64,000 nucleotides of DNA from Acidovorax sp. NB1. Its GTDB lineage: Bacteria; Pseudomonadota; Gammaproteobacteria; Burkholderiales; Burkholderiaceae_C. The stretch is from the NCBI RefSeq assembly GCF_005405905.1, contig NZ_BJHU01000013.1, forward strand, positions 62,001 to 126,000, given 5' to 3'. The notes under the pieces were generated by a model that was not told where the DNA came from, searched no databases, and saw only the letters and a program-made list of their open reading frames with translations. Position numbers and translations under genes: made by a program. Positions 18,168-27,251 of the stretch are shown one piece after another (the first letter of the stretch is position 1; every line of letters starts with the position of its first letter).

Positions 18168-18890
18168 GTGAACGCCTCTTCTCCCACCCCCGCCGTTTCG
18201 TCCGTCGTTGCGCCGCTGTCCAGCCTGCCTGATTTCGACCCCCGCCTGGTTCCGGTGGTGGGCGTGGACACGCACCTGCCCGCTGTGCCTTTGGCGGCGC
18301 AAACGCCCGAGGCGCTGCGTGCGCGGTTTGCGCATCCGCCGCTCTGGGAGCCCGAGGTGCTGCTGGAGAAGAAGTTCATGAACCGCGAGCCAGCCCACGC
18401 ATCCGTGCTGCTGGCGATCATGCTGCGCGAGCAGCCCACGGTGCTGCTGACCGAGCGCACGGCCCACCTGTCCACCCACTCGGGGCAGGTGGCTTTCCCC
18501 GGGGGGCGGGCCGACCCTGGCGACGCTACGCCCGCCGACACGGCGCTGCGGGAGGCGCAGGAAGAGGTGGGGCTGGAGCCCGAATTCGTCGAGGTGCTGG
18601 GCACCTTGCCAACCTATGTCACTGGCTCGTCCTTCATCATCACCCCGGTGGTGGCGCTGGTGCGACCGGACTGTGTGCTGCAGCCCAATCCCTACGAGGT
18701 GGCGGACCTGTTCGAGGTGCCGCTGGCGTTTCTGCTGGACCCGTCCAACCACCGGCGCCATGTGTTCGACCTGGATGGTGTGCACCGCGAGTGGTTCTCC
18801 ATGCCGTACCAGGACACCCGCAAGAACCATTTCATCTGGGGCGCGACGGCAGGCATGCTGCGCAATTTCTACCGTTTCATGCAGGCCTGA
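18168..18890 (+). CDS. Nudix hydrolase, CoA pyrophosphatase type
   Basis: A 240-residue Nudix enzyme with GTG start at 18168. The Nudix box reads GGRADPGDATPADTALREAQEEVGL (split here for reading: GGRADPGD, then REAQEEVGL), with the catalytic glutamates present. The preceding LTERTAHLSTHSGQVAFPGG is the signature of the NudL/CoAse group that cleaves CoA and CoA derivatives to 3',5'-ADP and phosphopantetheine. An N-terminal extension of about 70 residues is longer than in E. coli NudL. The start has no strong Shine-Dalgarno, so a later start is possible. Confidence 0.82.
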   Translation: MNASSPTPAVSSVVAPLSSLPDFDPRLVPVVGVDTHLPAVPLAAQTPEALRARFAHPPLWEPEVLLEKKFMNREPAHASVLLAIMLREQPTVLLTERTAHLSTHSGQVAFPGGRADPGDATPADTALREAQEEVGLEPEFVEVLGTLPTYVTGSSFIITPVVALVRPDCVLQPNPYEVADLFEVPLAFLLDPSNHRRHVFDLDGVHREWFSMPYQDTRKNHFIWGATAGMLRNFYRFMQA

Positions 18891-18945
18891 TCCTGCCTGC
18901 ACATAAAGGGTGCATGGGGGCGAAGCCCCAGTATCATTGCCCCCC

Positions 18946-19932
18946 ATGAGTTTCTTCGCCATCCTGTTCGCTCTGCTGATCGAGCAGGCCCGTCCCCTGG
19001 CACGCAGCAACCCCATCCATGCGGGTCTGCGGGCATGGGCACTGTCCGTGAGCCGCAACTTCGACGCGGGCAAGCCCCACCACGGCTGGGTCGCCTGGAG
19101 TCTCGCCGTGCTGGTCCCGGCCTTGATCACCCTGGCCATTCATTGGGCGCTGCTGTGGGGCTTGGGCTGGCCGTTTGCAGTGCTCTGGAGCGTGGCGGTG
19201 CTGTATGTCACGCTGGGCTTTCGGCAGTTCAGCCACCATTTCACGGGCATCCGCGATGCGCTGGAAGAGGGCGACGAAGATGCGGCCCGAGAGCGCCTCG
19301 CGCACTGGCAGCAGGTGGATGTGGGGGCCTTGCCGCGCAGCGAGATCGTGCGCCATGTGATCGAGTATTCGGTGCTGGCCGCCCACCGCCATGTGTTTGG
19401 TGTGCTGGCCTGGTTCTCGGTGCTGGCGGCTCTGGGGCTGGGGCCCACGGGGGCCGTGCTGTACCGCCTGGCCGAATTTGTCTCGCGCTACTGGCACTAC
19501 AAGCAGCGGGCAGGCGCGCAGCCTGCCAGCGCCTCCCTGCAGCAGGCCTGTGCCCAGGCATGGACCGTGGTGGACTGGCTGCCAGCGCGGCTCACGGCAC
19601 TCAGTTTTGCTGTGGTCGGGAGTTTCGAAGAAGCGATCGAAGGCTGGCGCTTTCATGCGCAGCGGTTCCCCAACGACAACGATGGCGTGGTGCTGGCCGC
19701 TACGGCCGGGGCGATCAATGTCCGCCTGGGGGGCGAGGCCCTGAAATCACGCACTGAAACGCAGCCCCCCCAAGGGCTGGAGATTGATGCCGACATGGGC
19801 GACAGCGATTCCACCCCCGGCCGTGAGCCCGAAGTGGGTCACCTGCGCAGCGTGGTCGGGCTGGTGTGGCGCTCTGTGGTGGTCTGGATGCTGCTGCTGG
19901 CGCTGCTGACGCTGGCCCGTCTGCTGGGGTGA
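18946..19932 (+). CDS. CobD/CbiB-family integral membrane protein
   Basis: A 328-residue membrane protein. The N-terminal SFFAILFALLIEQARPL, the middle FRQFSHHFTGIRDALEEGDEDAARE and the C-terminal hydrophobic WRSVVVWMLLLALLTLARLLG match a betaproteobacterial family related to CobD/CbiB and AmpE. No other cobalamin genes lie nearby, so adenosylcobinamide-phosphate synthesis is doubtful, and an AmpE-like envelope role is equally possible. TATCAT ends 8 bases before the ATG and there is no Shine-Dalgarno, so the transcript may be leaderless or nearly so. It converges on rsgA. Confidence 0.75.
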   Translation: MSFFAILFALLIEQARPLARSNPIHAGLRAWALSVSRNFDAGKPHHGWVAWSLAVLVPALITLAIHWALLWGLGWPFAVLWSVAVLYVTLGFRQFSHHFTGIRDALEEGDEDAARERLAHWQQVDVGALPRSEIVRHVIEYSVLAAHRHVFGVLAWFSVLAALGLGPTGAVLYRLAEFVSRYWHYKQRAGAQPASASLQQACAQAWTVVDWLPARLTALSFAVVGSFEEAIEGWRFHAQRFPNDNDGVVLAATAGAINVRLGGEALKSRTETQPPQGLEIDADMGDSDSTPGREPEVGHLRSVVGLVWRSVVVWMLLLALLTLARLLG

Positions 19933-19957
19933 GGCTCCGCGCCCGCCAGGGCCGCGC

Positions 19958-20902
19958 TCAGTAGCGCGTGTGGCTCAGCTCGTCAAATAAATCACTATAA
20001 ATTTTATAGCGCGTCGGGCTTATCCCGTGCGCGGAGGGGCCGTTTTTTACCGCATCCAGCACACCACAACCAGGCTCATGCAGGTGGGTGCAGTTGTAGA
20101 ACTTGCAGTCGGTGGCGTGTTCTGCGATGTCGGGCATGCAGGCCGCGAGCTGCATGGGCGCCACATGGTGCAGGCCGAATTCCTGGAACCCCGGTGAGTC
20201 GATGAGCGCCGTGGTGCGCTCCGCATCCATCCAGTACCAGTGCGTGCTGGTGGTCGTGTGTTTGCCGGAGTTCAGTGCCTGTGAGATCTCGCCGGTCTGC
20301 ACGGCAGCGCCTGGCACCAACAGGTTGATCAGCGTGCTTTTGCCCGAGCCCGAGGGGCCCAGCACCAGCGTGGTTTTGCCCCGCAGGTGCTCCATCAGCA
20401 GCGCGCGGTCCACATCGCTGGAAAGCGCCAGCGACAAGGGCAGCACGCCATAGTGGGTGCCCGCCCCCATGTGGCGGTAGGGCAGCAGACGCTCCCAGGC
20501 GCGGGCGAAAGGCTCTACCAGATCGCTCTTGTTGAGGCCGATCAGGGGCTTGATGCCTTCGGCTTCGGCTGCGATCAGGGCGCGCGCGAGCTGGCTCTCT
20601 GAGAACACGGGCTCTGCCGCGATCAGGATCAGCACCTGGTCCAGGTTGGCTGCAAACGACTTGGTGCGGATCTCGTCCTGGCGGTAGAACAGGTTGCGCC
20701 GCTCCAGCACCTTCTCGATCGTGCCTTCGTCGCCCTGGCCAGGCGGGGGCGCCTGCCACAGCACCCGGTCGCCCACCACGGCCTGGCTCTTCTTTCCCCG
20801 GGGGTGGCAGATGCGGCGTTCGCCGTCAGCGGTTTCAACCATGCAGTGGCGCCCATGGCTGGCCACCACGGTGCCTTCCATGAGGGCGCTGCGTTCAGCC
20901 AT
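19958..20902 (-). CDS. rsgA: Small ribosomal subunit biogenesis GTPase RsgA
   Basis: A 314-residue circularly permuted GTPase that helps release RbfA and finish 30S maturation. An N-terminal OB fold contains GDRVLWQ. The G motifs then run in permuted order: G4 LNKSDLV, G1 GPSGSGKST, G3 DSPGFQEFG. The zinc site follows as CKFYNCTHLHEPGC. The last 25 residues are encoded by repeat copy F (19992-20050) yet keep the family pattern G-I-S-x-x-R-Y. It is the last gene of a minus-strand group after the M48 peptidase and pterin dehydratase genes. Confidence 0.95.
   Translation of the reverse strand: MAERSALMEGTVVASHGRHCMVETADGERRICHPRGKKSQAVVGDRVLWQAPPPGQGDEGTIEKVLERRNLFYRQDEIRTKSFAANLDQVLILIAAEPVFSESQLARALIAAEAEGIKPLIGLNKSDLVEPFARAWERLLPYRHMGAGTHYGVLPLSLALSSDVDRALLMEHLRGKTTLVLGPSGSGKSTLINLLVPGAAVQTGEISQALNSGKHTTTSTHWYWMDAERTTALIDSPGFQEFGLHHVAPMQLAACMPDIAEHATDCKFYNCTHLHEPGCGVLDAVKNGPSAHGISPTRYKIYSDLFDELSHTRY
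19992..20050 (+). repeat. Dispersed palindromic repeat, copy F (inside rsgA, antisense)
   Basis: TCACTATAAATTTTATAGCG, GGGCTTATCCCGTGCGCGG, AGGGGCCGTTTTTTACC. Encodes the C-terminal end of RsgA on the other strand. Confidence 0.6.
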
Positions 20903-20925
20903 GGTGTGTTTGTAGAGTCACGGGA

Positions 20926-21264
20926 TCACGCCACGAGGGCATCAAATGCGGTCGCACACTCGAAGTCTGTCGAGGAGATGCCGTTCACATCGTGGGTGTT
21001 CAGGCGCACCACGCAGCGGTTGTAGTGCACCGAGAGGTCGGGGTGATGGTCCTGCGCATTGGCAATGAAGGCCAGCGCATTCACGAAAGAGATGGTTTCG
21101 TAGTAGTTGGCGAAGTGGTAGGTCTTCTCGATGGCGACGTTGGCGCCATCGCCGCTCAGGCTCCAGCCTTCGAGCTTGGCCAGATTTGCTACAACTTCAG
21201 TAGCGGTCAGCGCACGACGGGTAAGCGCAGACCAGTCTTTTTTCTTCAACATGGTGGTGGTCAT
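20926..21264 (-). CDS. phhB: Pterin-4-alpha-carbinolamine dehydratase
   Basis: A 112-residue DCoH/PhhB-type enzyme that dehydrates 4a-hydroxytetrahydropterin. The catalytic core is visible: YYETISFVNALAFIANAQDH, then HPDLSVHYNRCVVRLNTHD, with the paired histidines and the final histidine. The N-terminal 25 residues are encoded by repeat copy G in antisense. The ATG overlaps the TGA of the M48 peptidase gene upstream by four bases, so the two are translationally coupled. No phenylalanine hydroxylase gene is in the window, so a Moco- or folate-related role is also open. An internal Met at residue 5 is an alternative start. Confidence 0.9.
   Translation of the reverse strand: MTTTMLKKKDWSALTRRALTATEVVANLAKLEGWSLSGDGANVAIEKTYHFANYYETISFVNALAFIANAQDHHPDLSVHYNRCVVRLNTHDVNGISSTDFECATAFDALVA
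21185..21249 (+). repeat. Dispersed palindromic repeat, copy G (inside phhB, antisense)
   Basis: TTTGCTACAACTTCAGTAGC, GGTCAGCGCACGACGGG, TAAGCGCAGACCAGTC, TTTTTTCTTCAAC. One of the clearest coding copies. Confidence 0.65.
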
Positions 21265-22571
21265 GGGTGGGCAGAGGTGGGGTGCATGCGCGCCAGCCGC
21301 TCGGTGGCGGGCGGGTGCGAGTAGTAGAACTTCACGTACACCGGGTCGGGTGTGAGCGTGGAGGCATTGTCTTCATACAGCTTGAGCAGGGCCGATGCCA
21401 GATCGGCGCCGCTGGCCTGGGCTACGGCATAGGCGTCGGCCTGGAACTCATGGCGGCGCGACTGCTGCGAAAACAGCGGCGAGATGAAGAAGGTGAACAC
21501 AGGCACCACCAGCATGAACAGCAGCAGCGCCAGGGCATCGTTGGGTGCGGCCGCCATGGCCGGGTCCAGCGAGATATTGGGGCGCACGCCCAGGCCGGTA
21601 TAGAACCACACTTGGTTCGAGAGCCAGCCCAGCAGCGCAAAGCCGGCCAGGCTCAGCGCAAACAGGGTGACGATGCGCTGGATGATGTGGCGGTGCTTGA
21701 AGTGGCCCAGCTCATGCGCCAGCACAGCCTCGACCTCGCCCGGCGCCAGTTGCTTCAGCAGGGTGTCGTAAAACACCACGCGCTTGGCCGCGCCAAAGCC
21801 TGTGAAGTAGGCATTGGCATGGGCGCTGCGGCGGCTGCCATCCATCACGAACAAGCCCTTGGCCGAGAAGCCGCAGCGTTGCATGAGCGCCGTCACGCGG
21901 GCCTTGAGCGATTCGTCTTCGAGCGGCTGGAATTTGTTGAACAGCGGGGCGATAAAGGTGGGGTAGATCACCATCAAGAGCAGGTTGAACCCCATCCAGA
22001 AGCACCAGGCCCAGAGCCACCACAGCGGGCCCGCAGCACCCATGAGCCACAGGATGAGCGCAGCAATTGGCAGACCAATGATCGCGCCCACCAGCAGGCC
22101 CTTGATCGCGTCGGCCAGCCACAGCTGCCAGGTCATCTTGTTGAAGCCAAAGCGCTCTTCGATCACGAAGGTCTGGTACAGCGATAACGGCAGGTCGATC
22201 AGGCCGCCAATCGCGACAAACGCCACCAGCAGTGCCATCTGTTGCACCATGCCGGGCCCCATCGCGTCCAGCAGGGCGCGGTTCAGCACATCCAGGCCGC
22301 CCAGCAGCGTCCAGCCCAGCAGCACCACGCAGCCCAATGCCATCTCCAGCAGCCCCAGGCGGGCCTTGGTGATGGTGTAGTCAGCGGCCTTCTGGTGGGC
22401 GGCCAGGGGGAGGCGCTCGGCGAAGGGCGCGGGCACGGCGGCGCGGTGGCGTGCCACATGCCGCACCTGGCGGGTGGCCAGCCAGAACTTGAGCGCAAGG
22501 CCCAGGACCAGCGCAGTCGCAAAGGCCAGCGTGAGCAGCATGGAAGGGGAGAAGTCGTCAGGGGTGGGCAT
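21261..22571 (-). CDS. M48-family integral membrane metallopeptidase (Ste24-like)
   Basis: A 436-residue zinc protease with N-terminal membrane helices. The zinc motif HELGH lies in [13 protein letters not shown] near residue 285, and the downstream glutamate in [14 protein letters not shown] is the third ligand. [22 protein letters not shown] is typical of the Ste24/CAAX prenyl protease branch rather than HtpX. Its bacterial role is probably membrane protein quality control. The start at 22571 is placed where the first helix begins, 37 bases from the divergent orn start. It is the first gene of the M48-phhB-rsgA group. Confidence 0.9.
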   Translation of the reverse strand: MPTPDDFSPSMLLTLAFATALVLGLALKFWLATRQVRHVARHRAAVPAPFAERLPLAAHQKAADYTITKARLGLLEMALGCVVLLGWTLLGGLDVLNRALLDAMGPGMVQQMALLVAFVAIGGLIDLPLSLYQTFVIEERFGFNKMTWQLWLADAIKGLLVGAIIGLPIAALILWLMGAAGPLWWLWAWCFWMGFNLLLMVIYPTFIAPLFNKFQPLEDESLKARVTALMQRCGFSAKGLFVMDGSRRSAHANAYFTGFGAAKRVVFYDTLLKQLAPGEVEAVLAHELGHFKHRHIIQRIVTLFALSLAGFALLGWLSNQVWFYTGLGVRPNISLDPAMAAAPNDALALLLFMLVVPVFTFFISPLFSQQSRRHEFQADAYAVAQASGADLASALLKLYEDNASTLTPDPVYVKFYYSHPPATERLARMHPTSAHP

Positions 22572-22608
22572 GTGCGGCGAGTTTAGGCCATCGGCGACAA
22601 TGCGCGCC

Positions 22609-23202
22609 ATGTCAGAAGCCAACAACCCCACCCCTGCCACGCTTGCCAAATCCGACCAGAACCTGGTCTGGCTCGATTGCGAAATGACCGGCCTGGAGCC
22701 CGATACGGACCGTCTTCTGGAAATCGCCGTGGTCGTGACCGGCCCGAGCCTGGAGCCCCGCGTCGAAGGCCCGGTGTTTGCCATCCACCAGTCGGACGAG
22801 TTGCTGAACAAAATGGATGCTTGGAACAAGGGAACCCACGGCCGCAGCGGTCTGATCGACAAGGTGAAGGCCTCAACGGTGACCGAGGAGGAGGCTGAGC
22901 AGCAGATCATTGCCTTCCTGGGCAAATATGTGCCCAAGGGCACCGCCCCCATGTGTGGCAACAGCATCGGGCAGGACCGCCGTTTTCTTGTGCGCTACAT
23001 GCCCAAGCTGGAGAAGTTTTTCCACTACCGCAATGTGGACGTGAGCACCCTGAAGGAGCTGGCCAAACGCTGGAAGCCGGAGGCCTACACCAGTTTCAAA
23101 AAGGCCCAGAAGCACACCGCCCTGGCCGACGTGCACGAGTCCATCGACGAACTGGCGCACTACCGTCAACACCTGTTGTCCGTGGAAGTGAAAACCCCCT
23201 GA
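22609..23202 (+). CDS. orn: Oligoribonuclease
   Basis: A 197-residue DEDDh 3'-5' exonuclease that degrades di- to pentanucleotides, including pGpG from c-di-GMP breakdown. Exo I is [20 protein letters not shown], Exo II lies around [11 protein letters not shown], and Exo III is [14 protein letters not shown] with the catalytic histidine. The start ATG at 22609 has no Shine-Dalgarno, and GACAAT ends 7 bases before it, so the transcript may be leaderless. Its product is relevant to the c-di-GMP genes further along. Confidence 0.95.
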   Translation: MSEANNPTPATLAKSDQNLVWLDCEMTGLEPDTDRLLEIAVVVTGPSLEPRVEGPVFAIHQSDELLNKMDAWNKGTHGRSGLIDKVKASTVTEEEAEQQIIAFLGKYVPKGTAPMCGNSIGQDRRFLVRYMPKLEKFFHYRNVDVSTLKELAKRWKPEAYTSFKKAQKHTALADVHESIDELAHYRQHLLSVEVKTP

Positions 23203-23672
23203 CTCGCTTTGCGCCCTCGTGCGCCTGCTCGAAGCAGCCGCGCTTTGGGTTGCCGTCAAAACCAGCTTTAACAGGTCTGCTTTCTCTGCAATCGGCCTCT
23301 GGAAGGGAGGATGCACTCGGTGTGGGGCGCTGCGCCGGCGGAGACCTGGGTTGTGCGGGTGCCATTGCCAGCACAAGCGCTGCACCTTGGCCGGGTTTTG
23401 AGGGGTATTGCGGGGAAACCCTTAACCGTGCGATAATCGCTGGCTGCGCAGGGATACCACCTCGCAGTTTGTGCATCTCCCCTCACACACCGGGCTTGCC
23501 AGCCCACTGCCAAATGCAACCCGGCAGTGCAGGACTGGCGAATAACAGCCCACCCGCATCGGCCTGATCCTCCAGAGCCAGCGCAGGTTTCGTTTGATGG
23601 TTGATGTTTTTTAACCATTTGACGAAGCCAATCGTGGGCTGCGCCCGCGACCGTCTTCGTGAGAGAAAAATC
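23203..23672 (+). other. Long leader region of the DEAD-box helicase gene
   Basis: No credible gene. A promoter candidate lies at 23408-23437 (TTGCGG, 18-base spacer, GATAAT), leaving a transcribed leader of about 230 bases. Near its end is a small hairpin (TGGTT / AACCA around a T-run, 23597-23619). Long leaders are common for cold-inducible DEAD-box helicases; no specific motif is recognised here. Confidence 0.5.
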
Positions 23673-25538
23673 ATGACCGACACCTCTTTGGTGCAGGGCG
23701 AATTCGCGCCTGCCGATACTTCCTTTGCTGCCGACATTTCCGTGCAGTCTTCTCCTCTGGATGCCGTCGTGGCCGCTGCTGCTGAAGGCGATGCCGCTGT
23801 GACCGCAGAGCCCAACGGCTTTGTCGAACTGGGCTTGGCCCCTGAACTCGTGCAAGCCGTGGCTGACCTGGGCTACACCCAGCCCACCAGCGTGCAGCGC
23901 AAGGCCATTCCCCTGGCCATGGGCAGCGATGCCTCCAAGTTCATCGACCTGATGGTCTCCAGCCAGACCGGCAGCGGCAAGACCGCCGCCTTCCTGCTGC
24001 CCGTGCTGCATACATTGATTCAGCAGCAGGCTGTGGCGGAGGCCGAAGAGCGCGCTGCTTTCGAGCGCGCTGTGGCCGAGGCGGCCGCCCGTGGTGAGCC
24101 CGCTCCCAAGCGCGCCAAGCGCAAGGATCCCACCAGCTCGCGCAATTTCAAGGCAGCCACTCCCGGTGCCCTGATCCTGTGCCCCACACGTGAACTGGCC
24201 CAACAGGTGGCACATGACGCCATCGATCTGGTCAAGCACTGCCGTGGCCTGCGCGTGGCCAACGTGGTGGGCGGCATGCCTTACCAGCTGCAGATCGCCA
24301 AGCTGCAGAACGCCGACCTCGTGGTGGCCACGCCCGGCCGCCTGCTGGATCTGCAGCGCTCGATGCAGATCAAGCTCGACAAGGTGCAGTTCCTGGTGGT
24401 GGACGAAGCCGACCGCATGCTCGACCTGGGCTTCTCGGACGACCTGGCCGAGCTGAACCAGCTGACCAGCCAGCGCAAGCAGACCATGATGTTCAGCGCC
24501 ACCTTCGCGCCCCGCATCCAGCAACTGGCCATGCGCGTGATGCACGACGGTGGTTCGTCCGTGCAGAAGGTGACCATCGATTCCCCGCAAGAGAAGCACT
24601 CCAACATCAAGCAGGTGCTTTACTGGGCCGACAACGCCCAGCACAAGCGCAAGCTGCTGGACCACTGGCTGCGTGACACCACGATCAACCAAGCCATCGT
24701 ATTCGCCAGCACCCAGGTGGAGTGCGACGGCCTTGCCAACGACCTGCAGCAAGATGGTTTCTCGGCCGTGGCCCTGCACGGTGCCCTGAGCCAGGGCCTG
24801 CGCAACCGCCGCCTGATGGCGCTGCGCAGTGGCCAGGTGCAGATCTTGGTGGCGACCGATGTGGCCGCACGGGGCATCGACGTGCCCACGATCACCCACG
24901 TGTTCAACTTCGGCCTGCCCATGAAGGCCGAGGACTACACCCACCGCATCGGCCGCACCGGCCGTGCCGGCCGCGACGGCTTGGCCGTCACCTTCGCCGA
25001 GTTCCGCGACCGCCGCAAGATCTACGACATTGAGTCGTACAGCCGCCAGCAGTTCAAGGCCGAAGTGGTGCCTGGTATGGAGCCTACCCAGCGCGCACCC
25101 CAGGCGCCCCGTGGCGGTGACTTTGGTGGCCGTGGCCGCTCGGGTGGCTATGACCGCGACAGCCGTGGTGATCGCAAGTTTGGTGGTCCCGCCCGTGGCG
25201 GCAATGACCGTGGAGGCTTCGGCGGTGGTTTTGGTGGCGGTTTTGCAGGCCGTGGCGCCCCCGCCCGTGGTGAAGGCGGCGGTTTCGGCGGTCGTGACCG
25301 CGACGACCGTGGCGGTGACCGTGGTTTTGCGCCTCGCCGCGATGGTGAAGGTTATGGCCGCAAGCCTGGTTTTGGCGATGCAGGCCGTGGTGGCTTTGCC
25401 CCCCGTGGTGATGCGGGTGCACCGCGTGGCGACTTTGCGCCACGCAAACCAGCTTTCTCCAAGCCTGCTGGTGGCGGCGGCGGCAAGCCTTTTGTGGCCC
25501 ATGATGCGCGCAAGCGTCCCGCACGTCCTGCACGCTGA
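23673..25538 (+). CDS. DEAD-box ATP-dependent RNA helicase (RhlE/CsdA-like) with RGG-rich tail
   Basis: A 621-residue RNA helicase. The Q motif is FVELGLAPELVQAVADLGYTQPT. It has motif I SSQTGSGKTA, Ia PTRELAQQ, II VDEADRMLD, III SATFAP, V ATDVAARGIDVP and VI HRIGRTGRAGR. An unusual charged insertion of about 40 residues (EAEERAAFERAVAEAAARGE onward) lies between motifs I and Ia. The last 130 residues are a low-complexity RGG/GGF/DRD tail likely to bind RNA. The start at 23673 follows weak GAGAGA; an upstream in-frame ATG is less likely. A terminator follows at 25585-25616. The role is probably ribosome assembly or RNA turnover in the cold. Confidence 0.92.
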   Translation: MTDTSLVQGEFAPADTSFAADISVQSSPLDAVVAAAAEGDAAVTAEPNGFVELGLAPELVQAVADLGYTQPTSVQRKAIPLAMGSDASKFIDLMVSSQTGSGKTAAFLLPVLHTLIQQQAVAEAEERAAFERAVAEAAARGEPAPKRAKRKDPTSSRNFKAATPGALILCPTRELAQQVAHDAIDLVKHCRGLRVANVVGGMPYQLQIAKLQNADLVVATPGRLLDLQRSMQIKLDKVQFLVVDEADRMLDLGFSDDLAELNQLTSQRKQTMMFSATFAPRIQQLAMRVMHDGGSSVQKVTIDSPQEKHSNIKQVLYWADNAQHKRKLLDHWLRDTTINQAIVFASTQVECDGLANDLQQDGFSAVALHGALSQGLRNRRLMALRSGQVQILVATDVAARGIDVPTITHVFNFGLPMKAEDYTHRIGRTGRAGRDGLAVTFAEFRDRRKIYDIESYSRQQFKAEVVPGMEPTQRAPQAPRGGDFGGRGRSGGYDRDSRGDRKFGGPARGGNDRGGFGGGFGGGFAGRGAPARGEGGGFGGRDRDDRGGDRGFAPRRDGEGYGRKPGFGDAGRGGFAPRGDAGAPRGDFAPRKPAFSKPAGGGGGKPFVAHDARKRPARPAR

Positions 25539-25584
25539 TTGTTGAGCCGAGACGGAGCGTGCTGTTGACGCTCTGACCGATCAA

Positions 25585-25616
25585 GGGCTGGTACCGCAAG
25601 GTGCCAGCCCTTTTTT
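25585..25616 (+). terminator. Intrinsic terminator after the DEAD-box helicase gene
   Basis: GGGCTGGTACC / GGTGCCAGCCC stem with a GCAA tetraloop, then TTTTTT. Confidence 0.92.
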
Positions 25617-25686
25617 GTGCCAGGAGCGCGCGCAGCCTGCTTTTTGCGGGTTGCGTCGTCAATAATTGCCCACGGAGGAATTTGTT

Positions 25687-27159
25687 GTGGTGTCTTCTCT
25701 CTCCTCGGGGGCTGATTACGAACACATGTTCGAGTTGGCGCCTGTGTCGCTCTGGCTGGAGGATTTCAGCGAACTCAAGCGCTTGTTTGATGGCTGGCGT
25801 GCGCAAGGGGTCACCGACATACGCTCCCACCTGGCCGCAGATCCAGACCGGTTACGCCAGTGCAGCGCATCACTGCGCGTGCTGCAGGTCAACCGCCGCA
25901 CGCTGGAGCTGTTCTCGGCCGACAGCCAGCAGCATCTGGAAGCCAACCTCGACAAGGTTTTTCGAGACGACAGGCACGATACCGCAGCGCACGAACTGGC
26001 ACAGCTGTGGGATGGGCAGATGGAGTTCTCCAACCAGACGGTGAACTATGCGCTGGATGGTCGGCGCTTGGACGTGCTGGTCCGAGCGCGCATCCTGCCG
26101 GGGCACGAGGCGGACTGGAGCCGTGTGCTTGTCTCTCTTGAGGACAACACCCAGCAGCTGGAGGCGGCGCGCCGCCTGCGGCGCAGCGAGCAGTACGCAC
26201 GCGACCTGTTTGAGCATTCTCCGGTTTCGCTCTGGGTCGAGGATTTCAGCGTGGTCAAGAGCCTGCTCGATGGCGTGCGGGCCCAGGGCATCGGCGACTT
26301 CAAGACCTTTCTCAAGGTGCACCCGGATTTTGTGGCCCGCTGCATGCAGGAGATTCGCGTCATCGACGTGAACCAGCAGACGCTGCGCATGTTCGGTGCT
26401 GCCAGCAAAGACATGCTGCTCAACAACATTGGCCGTGTGTTCCGTGGCGAGATGCATGAATCCTTTGCTGAGCAGCTGCAGGACCTGTGGGAGGGCAAAA
26501 CCTTTCAGCAGCGTGAGGTGGTCAACTACTCGCTCGCAGGCGATGCCGTGAACATCCACATGCAGTTCTCGGTACTCGATAGCCACCTGCATGATTGGGG
26601 CCTGGTGCTTTTGTCCCTGGTGGACATCTCAGCCCGCAAGAAGGCCGAGGCCTATCTTGAGTACCTGGGCAAACACGATGTGCTCACGCAGTTGCGCAAC
26701 CGGGCCTTCTACGCCGAAGAGCTGAACCGGCTCACGCGCAAAGGGCCCTGGCCTTTGTCTGTCATGGCCATCGATCTGAACGGGCTGAAAGTGGTCAATG
26801 ACGAGCAAGGCCACGCAGCTGGCGACTCGATGCTGCGCCGGGTGGGCGAGGTGCTCGCCAAGGCAGTGGATGCACCGGCCTGCGCTGCGCGCATTGGGGG
26901 TGATGAATTCACCGTCTTGCTGCCCGGCACGGAAGAGCGTGGTGCCTATGCGTTGCAGGAGCGCATCATCTCCATGCTGGAGCTGAACAACCAGTTCTAT
27001 CCCGGCCAGCACCTGAGCCTGGCCATGGGCATCGCCAGTTGCAACTCCGGCGATGGGGTAGAGGCGGCGATCAATCGCGCCGACCAGGCCATGTATGCTG
27101 AGAAAAACCGCTACTACCAGCAGAAGAACATGGACCGTCGGCAGCCACACGACTCCTGA
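25687..27159 (+). CDS. Diguanylate cyclase with two tandem PAS-like sensor domains
   Basis: A 490-residue cytosolic protein with no membrane segment. Two homologous sensor repeats, each opening with PVSLW(L/V)EDFS and containing R(V)xxVNxxTL, occupy about residues 10-165 and 172-320. They look like an internal duplication of a PAS-type domain. A GGDEF domain follows with an intact active site (ARIGGDEFTVLL near residue 404) and NGLKVVNDEQGHAAGD. The usual RxxD inhibitory site is not present in standard position (KAVD, wrongly spaced), so product inhibition may be absent. GTG at 25687 is chosen because GGAGG lies 8 bases before it; a TTG at 25666 precedes that site. Its c-di-GMP could feed the cellulose synthase encoded from 28.8 kb. 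Confidence 0.9.
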   Translation: MVSSLSSGADYEHMFELAPVSLWLEDFSELKRLFDGWRAQGVTDIRSHLAADPDRLRQCSASLRVLQVNRRTLELFSADSQQHLEANLDKVFRDDRHDTAAHELAQLWDGQMEFSNQTVNYALDGRRLDVLVRARILPGHEADWSRVLVSLEDNTQQLEAARRLRRSEQYARDLFEHSPVSLWVEDFSVVKSLLDGVRAQGIGDFKTFLKVHPDFVARCMQEIRVIDVNQQTLRMFGAASKDMLLNNIGRVFRGEMHESFAEQLQDLWEGKTFQQREVVNYSLAGDAVNIHMQFSVLDSHLHDWGLVLLSLVDISARKKAEAYLEYLGKHDVLTQLRNRAFYAEELNRLTRKGPWPLSVMAIDLNGLKVVNDEQGHAAGDSMLRRVGEVLAKAVDAPACAARIGGDEFTVLLPGTEERGAYALQERIISMLELNNQFYPGQHLSLAMGIASCNSGDGVEAAINRADQAMYAEKNRYYQQKNMDRRQPHDS

Positions 27160-27251
27160 GACAGGAGTGCGTGCAGAGCCCGTTCCGTATGGGTGCCGCC
27201 TGCTGCAGTGTTGCCGCAGGGGCAAATCTGCGGGAGAGCGTCCGCAGGTTT

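Noticed and set aside
25090-25500. Repeated GGTGGC/CGTGGT units suggesting a tandem repeat or CRISPR-like array
   Set aside because: They encode the irregular RGG/GGF tail of the helicase and have no fixed unit length or spacers.
23268-25502. A 744-codon minus-strand frame opposite the DEAD-box helicase gene
   Set aside because: Low-complexity Thr/Ala/His-rich translation, an antisense artefact of the RGG tail and GC-rich codons; no domain.
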